64,000 nucleotides of DNA. It comes from Pedobacter sp. ASV28 (GTDB lineage: Bacteria; Bacteroidota; Bacteroidia; Sphingobacteriales; Sphingobacteriaceae). Position 1 is the stretch's first letter. The number at the start of each line of letters is the position of its first letter. A model generated the notes under the pieces. The model worked only from the letters and a program-made list of their open reading frames with translations. It had not been told where the DNA came from and searched no databases. Of the stretch, positions 8,283 through 17,866 are shown piece by piece. The stretch spans positions 23,763-87,762 of the forward strand of contig NZ_JAELTN010000016.1 of assembly GCF_016428855.1 (NCBI RefSeq), given 5' to 3'. Made by a program: the position numbers and the translations under genes.

Positions 8283-8976
8283 AGTAGTCGTAAAACCTAT
8301 TTTTGTCTTTCCAAAGCTTCACTAAAATGAAGCCAATTAATGCGCCCCCTAAATGGGCAAAATGAGCGACCGAATCTCCCGAAAACCTGGCTACTCCCAA
8401 GAACAATTCTATAACGATATAAACCGGAATAATGTATTTTGCTTTTATAGGCACGGGTATAAACATAATCATTAATTCCACATTTGGATATAACATGCCA
8501 AAAGCCACCAATAGTCCAAATATCGCACCCGAAGCACCAACCATTGGTCCATTATATATGGACCTTAATGTATTCAGATGCTCTAGGTTATTTACCCTTA
8601 ACGTAGACAGATCATTTACAACAGCTCCCGTAATCTGATACACTTCAAATGCCTGAACTGCCCATTGCAAGGCCAAGGCACCCAGTCCGGTAATCAGATA
8701 AAAATTAATGAATTTCTTGGCTCCCCATCTTTGTTCCAAAACCCCTCCAAACATAAACAAAGCGAACATATTGAAGAAAATATGTGCAAAACCAGCATGC
8801 ATGAACATATAGGTAATAGGCTGCCAGATCCTAAAAAAGGGAGAATCAAAATAAAAGACTGCCAGGTATTCTTCCAAGTGCTTTCCTTGTTGCGTAAAAA
8901 TCCAAGAGGCAAAGAAAAAAATGCCATTGATAATTAAGAGATTTTTTACAACCGGGGGTATATTAATGTTATTCAT
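8275..8976 (-). CDS. Rhomboid-family intramembrane serine protease (second of pair)
   Basis: This 233-residue paralogue of the next gene keeps Ser149 (VGASGAIFG) and His208 (HFAHLGGALIGF), with six predicted helices and the HAGFAHIFFNMFAL loop. An insert of about 25 polar residues (DLSTLRVNNLEHLNTLRS) lies before the catalytic Ser helix. Its stop overlaps the downstream rhomboid start by 8 bases, and mutL lies 44 bases upstream. Adjacent rhomboid pairs next to mutL recur in Sphingobacteriales, judging from family knowledge. Substrates are unknown. Confidence 0.9.
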   Translation of the reverse strand: MNNINIPPVVKNLLIINGIFFFASWIFTQQGKHLEEYLAVFYFDSPFFRIWQPITYMFMHAGFAHIFFNMFALFMFGGVLEQRWGAKKFINFYLITGLGALALQWAVQAFEVYQITGAVVNDLSTLRVNNLEHLNTLRSIYNGPMVGASGAIFGLLVAFGMLYPNVELMIMFIPVPIKAKYIIPVYIVIELFLGVARFSGDSVAHFAHLGGALIGFILVKLWKDKNRFYDYYE

Positions 8977-9020
8977 ATTTTACTAATTCATTGCTTGTTA
9001 GTGAATATTTAGCTTTTAGA

Positions 9021-10865
9021 CTATTTATCGAATTTTTGTGCCATCTCATTTAGCGTAATCGTGTGTATGGTTGGTTTACCGCTTAAACTAAAGTTAGGTG
9101 TTTTACAAGCAAAAAGTTCTTCTATTAAGGTATTCATTTCCTGTTGGCTTAATGCCGTTCCTTTTCTAATGGCACTGTTTCTTGCCATGCTGCGTGCCAA
9201 TGCATCACGTTTATCCAGTTTAAGTTCTTGTTGTGAGTTTTTAAAGCCCTCTATCAAGTGCTCAAACAACTGTGTCTCATTGATGTTCGCCCCGCCCAAA
9301 TCTACGGGCACACCTTCTATAACTAAGGTATTTTTCCCAAATTCCCTTACTTCGAAACCCAAGCTTTTAATGTCTTCTAGCAAACTCTTGGCCAGTTCGA
9401 AATCATTCGGACTCAATGTCACGGTTTGTGGAAACAAACTTTGCTGAGAGGCTCCCTTTCTATCTTCCAAGTGCAGCAGAAAGCGTTCATAAAGTATACG
9501 TTCATGTGCCGCTTGTTGGTCAATGACCATTACTCCTGATTTTATTTGCGACACAATGTACCTATTGTGCACCTGCATGTATTGTTTGTTGACCGATCCA
9601 AATCCATCTTCTGCTTTTTCATCCAACTCGATAGTGGCCTGTGCCGTCTCTTGATAGTTCGCTATTTCATACAAAGAACCCCAATGCTGCGCAACTTCCT
9701 TTTGTTGAGTCGGTTGCTTTAAAAAAGCGGGATCCCTACTTGGCGCTTTGCTCTGCCCAAAAGGGTTGAAATTTGGATTGAACGAAATACTTGGTGGAAC
9801 AATATCTTCAGGAGATTTTGGTGTAATCATGTTACTAAAAGCCGTCTCCTGATTAAAGTCTAAGGTCGGGCTAATATTAAATCTGCCCAATGATCTTTTT
9901 ACTGCCGAGTGGATAATGGCATAAATAGATTTTTCATCCAGGTATTTGATCTCGGTTTTTGTAGGATGAACATTAACATCAATTTTGGCAGGATCAATAT
10001 CTATGAATAATACATATAGCGGAAAATTATCTTCTGGCAACAGCTCCTGATAAGCCTTGTTTATGGCATGGTTAAGGTATGAATCCTTAATAAATCTATC
10101 ATTGACAAAAAAGAACTGCTCGCCCCTGGTTTTTTTGGCAAATTCTGGTTTTCCGATATAACCTTTTAAATTAATGATCGTGGTTTCTTCCTCTACGGGA
10201 ATTAGGCGTTCGTTATAGTTATTACCGAATAAATGGACTATACGTTGCTTTATGGTAGCAGCTGGCAGCCGATAGATTTCACTACCGTCATGATGTAAGC
10301 TGAAGGCGATATGGGGTTTTGCCAAAGCCACCCGTTGAAATTCGTCGATGATGTAGCGCATTTCTGTGGGGTTGCTTTTCAAGAAATTTCTTCTGGCCGG
10401 GGTATTATAAAAAAGGTTCTTTACGGCAATACTAGTTCCGTTAGGCGAAGCAGTAGGCTCTTGCAGTATAACGGTAGAACCTTCTATCTGGACAAGTGTT
10501 CCAATTTCATTTTCATGTTGTTTGGTCTTCATTTCCACCTGCGCAATTGCCGCTATAGAGGCCATTGCTTCTCCCCTAAAACCCATGGTACGAATGGCAA
10601 ACAGGTCTTCGGCCTTGCGAACTTTGGATGTAGCATGCCTTTCGAAACACATCCTGGCATCGGTAACGCTCATTCCACAGCCATTATCTATAACCTGAAT
10701 TAGGGCTTTCCCTGCATCCTTAACAATCAGCTGTATTTTATCAGCGCCTGCGTCCAATGCATTCTCTAGCAATTCCTTTACCGCCGATGCCGGCCGCTGA
10801 ACCACCTCTCCTGCCGCTATTTGGTTGGCAACACTATCGGGTAAAAGTTGTATAATATCAGACAT
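9021..10865 (-). CDS. mutL: DNA mismatch repair protein MutL
   Basis: This GHKL ATPase links MutS mismatch recognition to strand incision. N-terminal ATPase motifs are ELLENALDAGA, DNGCGM, and TMGFRGEAMASI; the linker is about residues 335-420. The C-terminal dimerisation/endonuclease domain carries DQQAAHERILYE at residues 449-460, where the canonical endonuclease motif is DQHA-x2-E-x4-E, so the His is Gln here. The last motif reads FACKTPNFSLSGKPT instead of CPHGRP. The enzyme may therefore be a weakened or modified nickase. Length (614) is normal. The gene is probably the first of a mutL-rhomboid-rhomboid-EEP run. Confidence 0.94.
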   Translation of the reverse strand: MSDIIQLLPDSVANQIAAGEVVQRPASAVKELLENALDAGADKIQLIVKDAGKALIQVIDNGCGMSVTDARMCFERHATSKVRKAEDLFAIRTMGFRGEAMASIAAIAQVEMKTKQHENEIGTLVQIEGSTVILQEPTASPNGTSIAVKNLFYNTPARRNFLKSNPTEMRYIIDEFQRVALAKPHIAFSLHHDGSEIYRLPAATIKQRIVHLFGNNYNERLIPVEEETTIINLKGYIGKPEFAKKTRGEQFFFVNDRFIKDSYLNHAINKAYQELLPEDNFPLYVLFIDIDPAKIDVNVHPTKTEIKYLDEKSIYAIIHSAVKRSLGRFNISPTLDFNQETAFSNMITPKSPEDIVPPSISFNPNFNPFGQSKAPSRDPAFLKQPTQQKEVAQHWGSLYEIANYQETAQATIELDEKAEDGFGSVNKQYMQVHNRYIVSQIKSGVMVIDQQAAHERILYERFLLHLEDRKGASQQSLFPQTVTLSPNDFELAKSLLEDIKSLGFEVREFGKNTLVIEGVPVDLGGANINETQLFEHLIEGFKNSQQELKLDKRDALARSMARNSAIRKGTALSQQEMNTLIEELFACKTPNFSLSGKPTIHTITLNEMAQKFDK

Positions 10866-11156
10866 TGCTTTGCTACTGTAAAGCTGCTAATTTAACGAAA
10901 ATAAGCCTTAACCCTTTAGACTGTTTTCACATTGTTGATACTAAATGACTTAAGATTTACCATTTCGGATTTACAAATTGGCATTATTGCCATTTAAATG
11001 ACAACATGAACAAGTTTTGAGTGATGTCGTATCATTTCAAACCACTACATATGCAACCAAAAACAAATGCCGCATTAAATTGCAAAATCTTAACATAGGT
11101 CAAGATAAATTCAATTCAAAATTAAATACCTTTACAAAAACTAAATTATTCATCAA

Positions 11157-11744
11157 ATGAAATTAAAAATCACTTCAATTTTAATGTTAGCTGTTGTGGC
11201 CAGCTTTTCATTCTTAGCATTTGCCCCAAAAGCAGACGTTTATACAGTAGATGTTACCAAATCGACCATTACTTGGGAAGGTAAAAAGTTTTCTGGAGGC
11301 CATAATGGTACGGTAGCTTTAACCTCTGGAACTTTAGCTTTTAATGGCCAAAAATTAGTAGAGGGCGGCTTTATAGCAAACATGACTACCATTAAAGATG
11401 CTGATGGCAGTGCTGGCTTAGAGAAACACTTAAAAGCAGATGACTTTTTTGGTGTTGAAAAGTTTCCGGCTGCTAATTTTGTCATTAAAAAAGTGGAAGG
11501 TGCTGGTGCCGACGTAAAAGTAACCGGCGATCTTACTATCAAAGGCAAAACGAACTCTATCTCTTTTCCTGCTAAAATTACTTGGAATGCAGATAAAACA
11601 GTTACCGCTACAGCTGACAAAATAGTGATAGACAGAACTAAGTTTGGCATTGAATATAAATCTAAATCGATATTCAGCAGTATAGGCGACAATTTTATCT
11701 ACGACGAATTCACTCTTGCTGTGAAACTAGTTGCAAAAAAATAA
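11157..11744 (+). CDS. YceI-family exported lipocalin-like protein
   Basis: This 195-residue protein has a signal peptide ending near AFAPKA (about residue 25). The rest is the YceI beta-barrel pattern: YTVDVTKSTITWEGKK, a conserved FF..EKFPAANF segment, GDLTIKGKTNSISFP, and VIDRTKFGIEYKSKS. YceI proteins bind polyisoprenoids in a long pocket and may act in isoprenoid quinone transport or storage. A strong intrinsic terminator follows within 30 bases, and the next gene has its own promoter-like box, so it is monocistronic. Confidence 0.9.
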   Translation: MKLKITSILMLAVVASFSFLAFAPKADVYTVDVTKSTITWEGKKFSGGHNGTVALTSGTLAFNGQKLVEGGFIANMTTIKDADGSAGLEKHLKADDFFGVEKFPAANFVIKKVEGAGADVKVTGDLTIKGKTNSISFPAKITWNADKTVTATADKIVIDRTKFGIEYKSKSIFSSIGDNFIYDEFTLAVKLVAKK

Positions 11745-11769
11745 AAGACTATTAATTAGAGTTTTATAA

Positions 11770-11797
11770 AAATCCGGATCATTTCCGGATTTTTTTT
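11770..11797 (+). terminator. Intrinsic terminator of the YceI gene
   Basis: A perfect 9-base stem (AAATCCGGA at 11770-11778 with TCCGGATTT at 11784-11792) encloses a 5-base loop. It runs directly into a T-rich tract to 11797. Confidence 0.88.
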
Positions 11798-11840
11798 GTA
11801 AAATAATTGATGTATCTTTATAGAAAGTGAGTGTAATTTA

Positions 11841-11848
11841 TACCTTTG
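11841..11848 (+). promoter_or_regulatory. Exact TAnnTTTG -7 box ahead of the receiver gene
   Basis: TACCTTTG matches the Bacteroidota -7 consensus and lies 41 bases before the ATG of the receiver-domain gene. No TTG is found at 17-23 bases upstream, so the -33 half is weak or absent. Confidence 0.45.
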
Positions 11849-11889
11849 TCGCCAAGGCTATATGGTCTTGATTAGGTTTATCCAACGTA

Positions 11890-12288
11890 ATGCCAAGTTC
11901 TAAAATTAACCTTCTCGTCATTGACGATGATGACATTAACATCTTCATCATTAGCAAAATAGTCGAAAAAACTGGCTACGATGTGGAAATATGCGCCAAA
12001 CATAATGGTCAGCTTGCTATTGACTACATCAAAGACTTGGTCGAAAACCATGAGCAGTTACCGCAGTTGGTATTGGTTGACATCAACATGCCGATATTAA
12101 ATGGCTGGGAATTTATCGAAGCTTTTGAAGCCCTTAACCTTGAGGTGAAAAATGACATGTACATGCTTTCTTCTTCGGTATATGAAAACGACATAGAGAA
12201 GGCCAAAAGTTACAAGTCCGTAAAGGGCTTTATTTCCAAGCCCCTATCCATCGATCGTTTGAAGGAACTTATTGCTGCAATAGACTAA
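11890..12288 (+). CDS. Single-domain response regulator (receiver)
   Basis: The protein is a lone 132-residue receiver domain. The acidic cluster IDDDD (residues 11-15), the phospho-acceptor Asp64 in LVLVDINMP, the conserved Ser cluster in MLSSSVYE and Lys in FISKPLS are all in place. It has no output domain, so it probably acts by protein contact in a phosphorelay. No kinase is adjacent. Its 3' end overlaps the convergent MBL gene by four bases. Confidence 0.9.
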   Translation: MPSSKINLLVIDDDDINIFIISKIVEKTGYDVEICAKHNGQLAIDYIKDLVENHEQLPQLVLVDINMPILNGWEFIEAFEALNLEVKNDMYMLSSSVYENDIEKAKSYKSVKGFISKPLSIDRLKELIAAID

Positions 12289-13055
12289 ACAATCTTAAAT
12301 TTATCATCTTCCAGTTCAATAAAAGCCTGCGTCTTCGATTTGGAATGATAGAATAGGCATTTCCAATTTTCTGCCGCTGCCTTACGGCCAAATTCATCCC
12401 TCAATTCCATAGCCTTACGCCCATCATAATCGTATTTTGCAATAAATTTTCTGATCAACTCTTCCGGCTCGGGCAAAACATCTCCTCCAAAAAACACTTT
12501 GTCTTCACCATCGTCAATTAAAAAAACCTGGTGATAAGGGCAATGTGCACCCGTTAGTTCGAAACTAATTTCATTGGTCAATTGGCCCGTTCCCTCTACC
12601 AGTTGTAGCTGTGCATTGCGCTGTACAAAGTCGAAAATCTCTGTATGATAAGATGACGATTTACTGGAAAAGGCCGTTTCCCACTCTCCTTGCTGCATCA
12701 CATAAGTAGCATGTGGAAAACTCAATTCCATTTTTCCGTCATGGTGGTGCACCATGCCACCAGAATGATCAAAATGTAGGTGGGACATCAATACCATTTC
12801 TATATCATCTGGATCGAAACCCATCTTTTTGATATTTTCGTGCAAATGTAGCTGGCCTTGCTCGTTGCTATAGCCTAAGCCTGTATCAAATAACACCAGG
12901 CTATTTTCCAATTTCACCAAAAATGGCTGTACATGTATAAATAATGAGGCTGGCCTATCTTTCGGATCGTCTTTTGTAGGATCAAAAGGAATAAACTTTT
13001 TACTCGCATCTACTGAGTAGGATCCTTCTTGTAAGGTAAAAACTTGTATGGCCAT
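12285..13055 (-). CDS. MBL-fold metallo-hydrolase
   Basis: The zinc-binding motif HLHFDHSGG and later GAHCPYHQVFLI and FFGGDVLPEP give the metallo-beta-lactamase fold. The protein is cytoplasmic and 256 residues from the preferred ATG at 13055; an upstream in-frame ATG would add a 22-residue hydrophobic stretch, which overlaps the promoter region and seems less likely. The quorum-quenching lactonase and related families share this fold, so the substrate cannot be assigned. A minus-strand TATATTTG box lies at 13103-13110. Confidence 0.8.
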   Translation of the reverse strand: MAIQVFTLQEGSYSVDASKKFIPFDPTKDDPKDRPASLFIHVQPFLVKLENSLVLFDTGLGYSNEQGQLHLHENIKKMGFDPDDIEMVLMSHLHFDHSGGMVHHHDGKMELSFPHATYVMQQGEWETAFSSKSSSYHTEIFDFVQRNAQLQLVEGTGQLTNEISFELTGAHCPYHQVFLIDDGEDKVFFGGDVLPEPEELIRKFIAKYDYDGRKAMELRDEFGRKAAAENWKCLFYHSKSKTQAFIELEDDKFKIV

Positions 13056-13188
13056 CTCTTTTTTTGAAAAGAATTTTAATGATATATTTACGAGCGATAG
13101 CACAAATATAGAGAACAACATAGCTTAAACATAAAATTTTATGCAAGCAGCTGTTGTTTTTATGGCACGACAAAACAGATACAGGGAA

Positions 13189-14892
13189 ATGGAAAAACGT
13201 TGGGTACAGCATAATTATACTGATAGAGAAACTGTTAATACACTTGCCAGTGAGTTGAATATTGATAAGTGTTTAGCACAAATCCTAGCTCAACGTGGCA
13301 TATCTTCCTTTGAAGAGGCGCGACATTTTTTCAGGCCGCAATTGCTTCAGCTTCATGATCCATTTCTAATGAAAGGAATGGAGCAGGCCATCGATAGGAT
13401 CAATCGGGCCATTGCTGCAAAAGAGGGCATACTTATTTATGGCGATTATGACGTAGATGGCACCACCGCTGTAACTTTAGCTTATCATTTCTTTAGTCAG
13501 TTTAGCACTAACATTGCTTATTATATCCCCGACAGGCACGTAGAGGGCTATGGCATTTCCACTCAGAGCATTGATTATGCTGCCCAAAATGGCTATTCCT
13601 TGATTATTGCCTTAGATTGTGGGATCAGAGCGGTTGAAAAAATTGATTACGCCAACTCCTTGGGCATTGATTTTATTATATGTGATCATCACCTACCTGG
13701 AGATGACATTCCCAAAGCCATAGCCGTATTAGATCCTAAACAGGTTGATTGCCCCTATCCATTTAAGGAACTATCAGGTTGTGGCATTGGTTTTAAACTT
13801 GCCCAGGCCTATGCCCAATTTCATGACCTACCGTCCTCATGCTACGAACAATACTTAGACCTTTGCATGGTAAGTATTGCGGCCGATATTGTGCCCATTA
13901 TTGATGAAAATAGGATCTTGGCCTATCATGGCTTAATTAAGTTGAATAGCGACCCTTCCATGGGTTTAAAAGCATTGATGCAGATTGCCGGAAAAACAGA
14001 ACATTATTCTATTACGGATGTTGTTTTTCTTTTAGCGCCACGCATTAATGCGGCGGGAAGGATGGGGCATGCCAGCGATGCCGTTAAAATGTTATTGAGC
14101 GAAGAGCTGCTCTTTGCTGACGAACAAAGCTCCTTCATTAACCTACAGAATACCGAGCGGAAATCTTTTGATCAAAACATCACTTTAGAGGCTTTAGCGA
14201 TCATTGAGAATAATGAAGTACTCATTAATCGTAAAACCACGGTTGTTTTTCAGCAACATTGGAATAAAGGTGTAATTGGCATTGTAGCTTCACGGTTAAC
14301 CGAAAAATACTATAGGCCTACTATTGTATTAACCGAATCGAATGGAAAATATACCGGTTCGGCAAGATCGGTAGCGGGTTATGACCTATATGAGGCCTTG
14401 GTATCTTGTAGTGATCTACTCGTACAGTTTGGCGGGCATAAATATGCCGCAGGCTTAACCATTCATCCCGAAAACTTAGAATCTTTTGCCAATCGATTCG
14501 AAAAAGTGGTGTCTGAAAGTATTGATCCTGCATTACTTATTCCAGAAATAAATATCGATACAGCACTTCATCTAACCCAGATAGATGGTAAATTTTATCG
14601 CGTATTAAGTCAAATGGGCCCTTTTGGCCCGTTAAACATGACCCCCATATTTATGAGCAACAATGTGAATTTAGTAGGCTATCCCAAAATTGTGGGGACA
14701 AATCATTTAAAATTCAGTGTAAAGCAACAAAATTCCGCTATTTTTGACGCTATCGGTTTTAATTTAGGGGAATATGAAATCCTACTAAAACAAAATAGAC
14801 CATTTTCCATTTGTTACACGTTAGAAGAAAATAACTGGAAGGACAAAAAAAGTTTACAACTAAATATAAAAGGAATTAAGATTGAGGAATAA
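13189..14892 (+). CDS. recJ: Single-stranded-DNA-specific exonuclease RecJ
   Basis: RecJ degrades ssDNA 5' to 3' in recombination and repair. DHH-family motifs are YGDYDVDGTTA, ALDCGIR, ICDHHLPG and LAPRINAAGRMGHASDAV. The DHHA1 domain shows GGHKYAAGLTI. A C-terminal OB-fold region follows (HLKFSVKQQN). The start at 13189 (MEKRW) fits family length (567 residues); the longer frame from 13141 would overlap the divergent MBL leader. A short AT-rich gap with AAGGAGCAAAAG text separates it from lptB. Confidence 0.95.
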   Translation: MEKRWVQHNYTDRETVNTLASELNIDKCLAQILAQRGISSFEEARHFFRPQLLQLHDPFLMKGMEQAIDRINRAIAAKEGILIYGDYDVDGTTAVTLAYHFFSQFSTNIAYYIPDRHVEGYGISTQSIDYAAQNGYSLIIALDCGIRAVEKIDYANSLGIDFIICDHHLPGDDIPKAIAVLDPKQVDCPYPFKELSGCGIGFKLAQAYAQFHDLPSSCYEQYLDLCMVSIAADIVPIIDENRILAYHGLIKLNSDPSMGLKALMQIAGKTEHYSITDVVFLLAPRINAAGRMGHASDAVKMLLSEELLFADEQSSFINLQNTERKSFDQNITLEALAIIENNEVLINRKTTVVFQQHWNKGVIGIVASRLTEKYYRPTIVLTESNGKYTGSARSVAGYDLYEALVSCSDLLVQFGGHKYAAGLTIHPENLESFANRFEKVVSESIDPALLIPEINIDTALHLTQIDGKFYRVLSQMGPFGPLNMTPIFMSNNVNLVGYPKIVGTNHLKFSVKQQNSAIFDAIGFNLGEYEILLKQNRPFSICYTLEENNWKDKKSLQLNIKGIKIEE

Positions 14893-14959
14893 GGATTAAG
14901 GAGCAAAAGAATAAAGACCCTAAAAATCGTAATTCGTAAATCTAAAATCGTAAATATAA

Positions 14960-15694
14960 ATGATTTTAAAAGCAGAGCATCTCATTAAAAAATATAAGCA
15001 GCGTACTGTTGTTAATGATGTTTCCTTTGAGGTTAGCCAAGGCGAAATTGTAGGTTTATTAGGTCCCAATGGGGCTGGCAAGACTACTTCATTTTACATG
15101 ATCGTAGGTCTGATCAAGCCTAATGAGGGCAGCATATTTTTAGATGGAGAAGACATTACCAAAGACCCGATGTACCGAAGAGCCCAAAAAGGTATTGGTT
15201 ATTTGGCTCAAGAAGCCAGTGTATTCAGAAAATTATCTGTAGAAGATAATATTATGGCCATTTTGGAGATGACCCAGCTCAATAAAGAGGAAAGAAAGGA
15301 CAAACTGGAAGAGTTGATTACCGAATTCAGCTTACATAAAGTGAGGAAGAACAGGGGCGACCTACTTTCTGGAGGGGAACGCAGAAGAACAGAAATTGCC
15401 AGGGCACTGGCCGCAAGTCCTAATTTTATCTTATTAGATGAGCCCTTTGCTGGTGTAGATCCTATTGCAGTAGAAGAAATACAGAGTATTGTCGCTAAGC
15501 TGAAGAGAAAAAATATAGGCATACTCATTACCGACCATAATGTACAGGAGACTTTATCCATTACCGATAGGGCTTATTTATTGTTTGAGGGGAAAATATT
15601 AGAATCGGGCACTCCTGAAGTTTTAGCGGCAAATGAAATGGTTAGAAAAGTCTATTTAGGATCAAATTTTATCCTGCGAAAGAAAAACCTGTAA
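14960..15694 (+). CDS. lptB: LPS export ABC transporter ATPase LptB
   Basis: This 244-residue ABC ATPase powers lipopolysaccharide extraction by LptFG. Walker A is GPNGAGKTT, the Q-loop region includes [19 protein letters not shown], the signature is LSGGERRR, Walker B is [13 protein letters not shown], and the switch His is in [10 protein letters not shown]. The [11 protein letters not shown] and FAGVDPIAV motifs are characteristic of LptB. The permease genes are not adjacent. The GH3 gene starts 12 bases later. Confidence 0.95.
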   Translation: MILKAEHLIKKYKQRTVVNDVSFEVSQGEIVGLLGPNGAGKTTSFYMIVGLIKPNEGSIFLDGEDITKDPMYRRAQKGIGYLAQEASVFRKLSVEDNIMAILEMTQLNKEERKDKLEELITEFSLHKVRKNRGDLLSGGERRRTEIARALAASPNFILLDEPFAGVDPIAVEEIQSIVAKLKRKNIGILITDHNVQETLSITDRAYLLFEGKILESGTPEVLAANEMVRKVYLGSNFILRKKNL

Positions 15695-15706
15695 TTTTAA
15701 CTGCTG

Positions 15707-17215
15707 ATGGCTATTGTAAATTCACTCTTCACCTGGTATATGAAAAAGCGCATTCATCAGATCGAGCTTTTTATCAAGTATCCATTAGATGTTCAGGAGG
15801 AATGGTTACATACCCTGATCGCTAGCGCCGAAAACACCGAATGGGGAAAACGCTATGATTATAAGTCCATACTAACCATTCAACAATTTAAAGAACGTAT
15901 CCCCATACAAAATTACGATAGCCTAAAACCCTATATCGAGCGGATGCTACAAGGCGAACAAAATATCTTGTGGCCTTCGGAGATCAAATGGTTTGCCAAG
16001 TCATCTGGAACCACCAGCGATCGAAGTAAGTTTATTCCAGTATCAGAAGAAGCATTGGAAGAATGCCATTTTAAAGGCGGCAAAGATATGCTGTCCATCT
16101 ATTGCAATAACAGGCCCAATACCCAGATGTTCACCGGTAAAGGCCTTGTATTGGGAGGGAGCCATCAGATCAACCAACTTTGTGAAGACATCCATTACGG
16201 CGATCTGTCGGCCGTATTGATTAAAAACCTACCTGTATGGGCAGAATATTACAGGACTCCCGATATGTCTATTGCACTAATGGATAATTACGAAGAAAAA
16301 ATGGACAGAATGGCTGAGGCCACCATTAAGGAGAACGTAACTAATATTTCCGGTGTACCCACCTGGACTATCGTACTGGCAAAGAAGGTCTTGGAAATCA
16401 CCGGCAAGCACAATTTATTGGAAGTTTGGCCTAATCTGGAAGCTTACTTTCATGGTGCGGTAAACTTCACCCCATATAGAGCACAATTCAAGGAGCTTAT
16501 CCCTTCGTCGGGCATGTACTATCTGGAGACCTATAATGCCTCAGAAGGTTTCTTTGGCATACAGGATCAATCTCACTCAGAAGAGCTTTTGCTGATGTTG
16601 GATTATGGCATCTATTATGAGTTTTTACCCATAGAACATTTAGAAGAAGAAAATCCGAAAACATTATCGTTAGATCAGGTAGAGCTAAATAAAAATTATG
16701 CCATCATCATTAGTACCAATGCTGGTTTATGGCGTTATATGATTGGCGACACCGTACAATTTACCTCTCTCCATCCTTTTAGGATAAAAATTACAGGCCG
16801 TACAAAGCACTTCATTAATGCATTTGGTGAAGAAGTTATTATTGACAATGCCGAAAATGCCCTTACAAAAGCCTGCGCTGTTACCAACGCCAAGATAAAA
16901 GATTACACTGCTTGTCCTATTTATTTTAGTGGGGAGAAAGCCGGAGGCCATGAATGGATTATTGAATTTGAGCAGCAACCATCAGATTTTGAACAATTTG
17001 TGGATGTACTTGATCAAACCCTAAGGGAAGTAAACTCTGATTATGATGCTAAACGCTTTAAAGACATGGCCCTGAGACGTCCGAAAGTTCATACTGCCCC
17101 CAGTGGAACTTTTTATAACTGGATGAAAAACAGGGGAAAACTAGGTGGCCAACACAAAGTACCTCGTTTGGCAAATAATAGGGAGTATGTTGATGACATA
17201 TTGCGCATTATGTAA
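15707..17215 (+). CDS. GH3-family (auxin-responsive-like) acyl-adenylate synthetase
   Basis: This 502-residue protein matches the bacterial GH3 family, an ANL-type fold that adenylates acids and may conjugate them to amines. Supporting motifs are FAKSSGTTSDRSKFIPVS (the P-loop-like ATP site), YNASEGFFGIQD, LWRYMIGDTVQF and ITGRTKHFINAFGEEV. In plants GH3 enzymes link auxin or jasmonate to amino acids; the bacterial role is unknown. It forms a tight run with lptB and the DUF2306 gene (6 bases downstream), a pairing seen often in Bacteroidota. Confidence 0.9.
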   Translation: MAIVNSLFTWYMKKRIHQIELFIKYPLDVQEEWLHTLIASAENTEWGKRYDYKSILTIQQFKERIPIQNYDSLKPYIERMLQGEQNILWPSEIKWFAKSSGTTSDRSKFIPVSEEALEECHFKGGKDMLSIYCNNRPNTQMFTGKGLVLGGSHQINQLCEDIHYGDLSAVLIKNLPVWAEYYRTPDMSIALMDNYEEKMDRMAEATIKENVTNISGVPTWTIVLAKKVLEITGKHNLLEVWPNLEAYFHGAVNFTPYRAQFKELIPSSGMYYLETYNASEGFFGIQDQSHSEELLLMLDYGIYYEFLPIEHLEEENPKTLSLDQVELNKNYAIIISTNAGLWRYMIGDTVQFTSLHPFRIKITGRTKHFINAFGEEVIIDNAENALTKACAVTNAKIKDYTACPIYFSGEKAGGHEWIIEFEQQPSDFEQFVDVLDQTLREVNSDYDAKRFKDMALRRPKVHTAPSGTFYNWMKNRGKLGGQHKVPRLANNREYVDDILRIM

Positions 17216-17221
17216 TAGACT

Positions 17222-17866
17222 ATGCTAAACCTGCCAAATCTTAAAATCAATTATCTTCGTTTAGTTTGGCTACTGCTTTTTTCTTTGTTTTTTCTGTTGA
17301 TGTTACAGATTACCCTACGCTATATTCCTTTTAACAACGAAGTTGCCTTTCTGCAGATTAAGCAAACCGAAGTAGAAAGCGTGAAACCTTATCTGCCTAT
17401 TTTTTATCTACATGTTTACAGCTCTATATTCGTACTACTTGCCGGTTTTACGCAATTCAATAAACGTTTGGTCTTCAACAATAGCCGTTTACATCGTGCC
17501 ATCGGCTATCTTTATGTAATTACAGTACTCTGTTTTTCAGCCCCTTCGGGCATTTATATTGCTTTTTATGCCAATGGCGGAATAACGGCAAAGATTGCTT
17601 TCCTTACTTTAGGTATACTATGGTTTGGATTTACCCTAAAAGCCATATTGCTTGCAAAACAAGGAAAGATTGTCGAACACCAAAACTATATGCTCAGGAG
17701 TTTTGCCTTGGCCAGTTCTGCCATCAGCCTAAGGTTTTGGAAGGTAATCTTGGTTTACCTTTTCCATCCAGCACCTATGGATGTTTATCAGCTTGTTGCT
17801 TGGCTGGGATGGATACCCAATCTATTAATTATTGAACGGATTATTAAAAACAAACAAAAAATATGA
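17222..17866 (+). CDS. DUF2306-family membrane protein
   Basis: This 214-residue protein has about six hydrophobic segments and conserved polar residues in FYLHVYSSIFVLLAGFTQF, HRAIGYLYVI and HQNYMLRSFALA. These histidines within helices resemble the DUF2306 family, whose members may bind haem or quinone-like cofactors. Function is unknown. Its stop overlaps the next start (ATGA), so the lipoprotein downstream is coupled. Confidence 0.72.
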   Translation: MLNLPNLKINYLRLVWLLLFSLFFLLMLQITLRYIPFNNEVAFLQIKQTEVESVKPYLPIFYLHVYSSIFVLLAGFTQFNKRLVFNNSRLHRAIGYLYVITVLCFSAPSGIYIAFYANGGITAKIAFLTLGILWFGFTLKAILLAKQGKIVEHQNYMLRSFALASSAISLRFWKVILVYLFHPAPMDVYQLVAWLGWIPNLLIIERIIKNKQKI

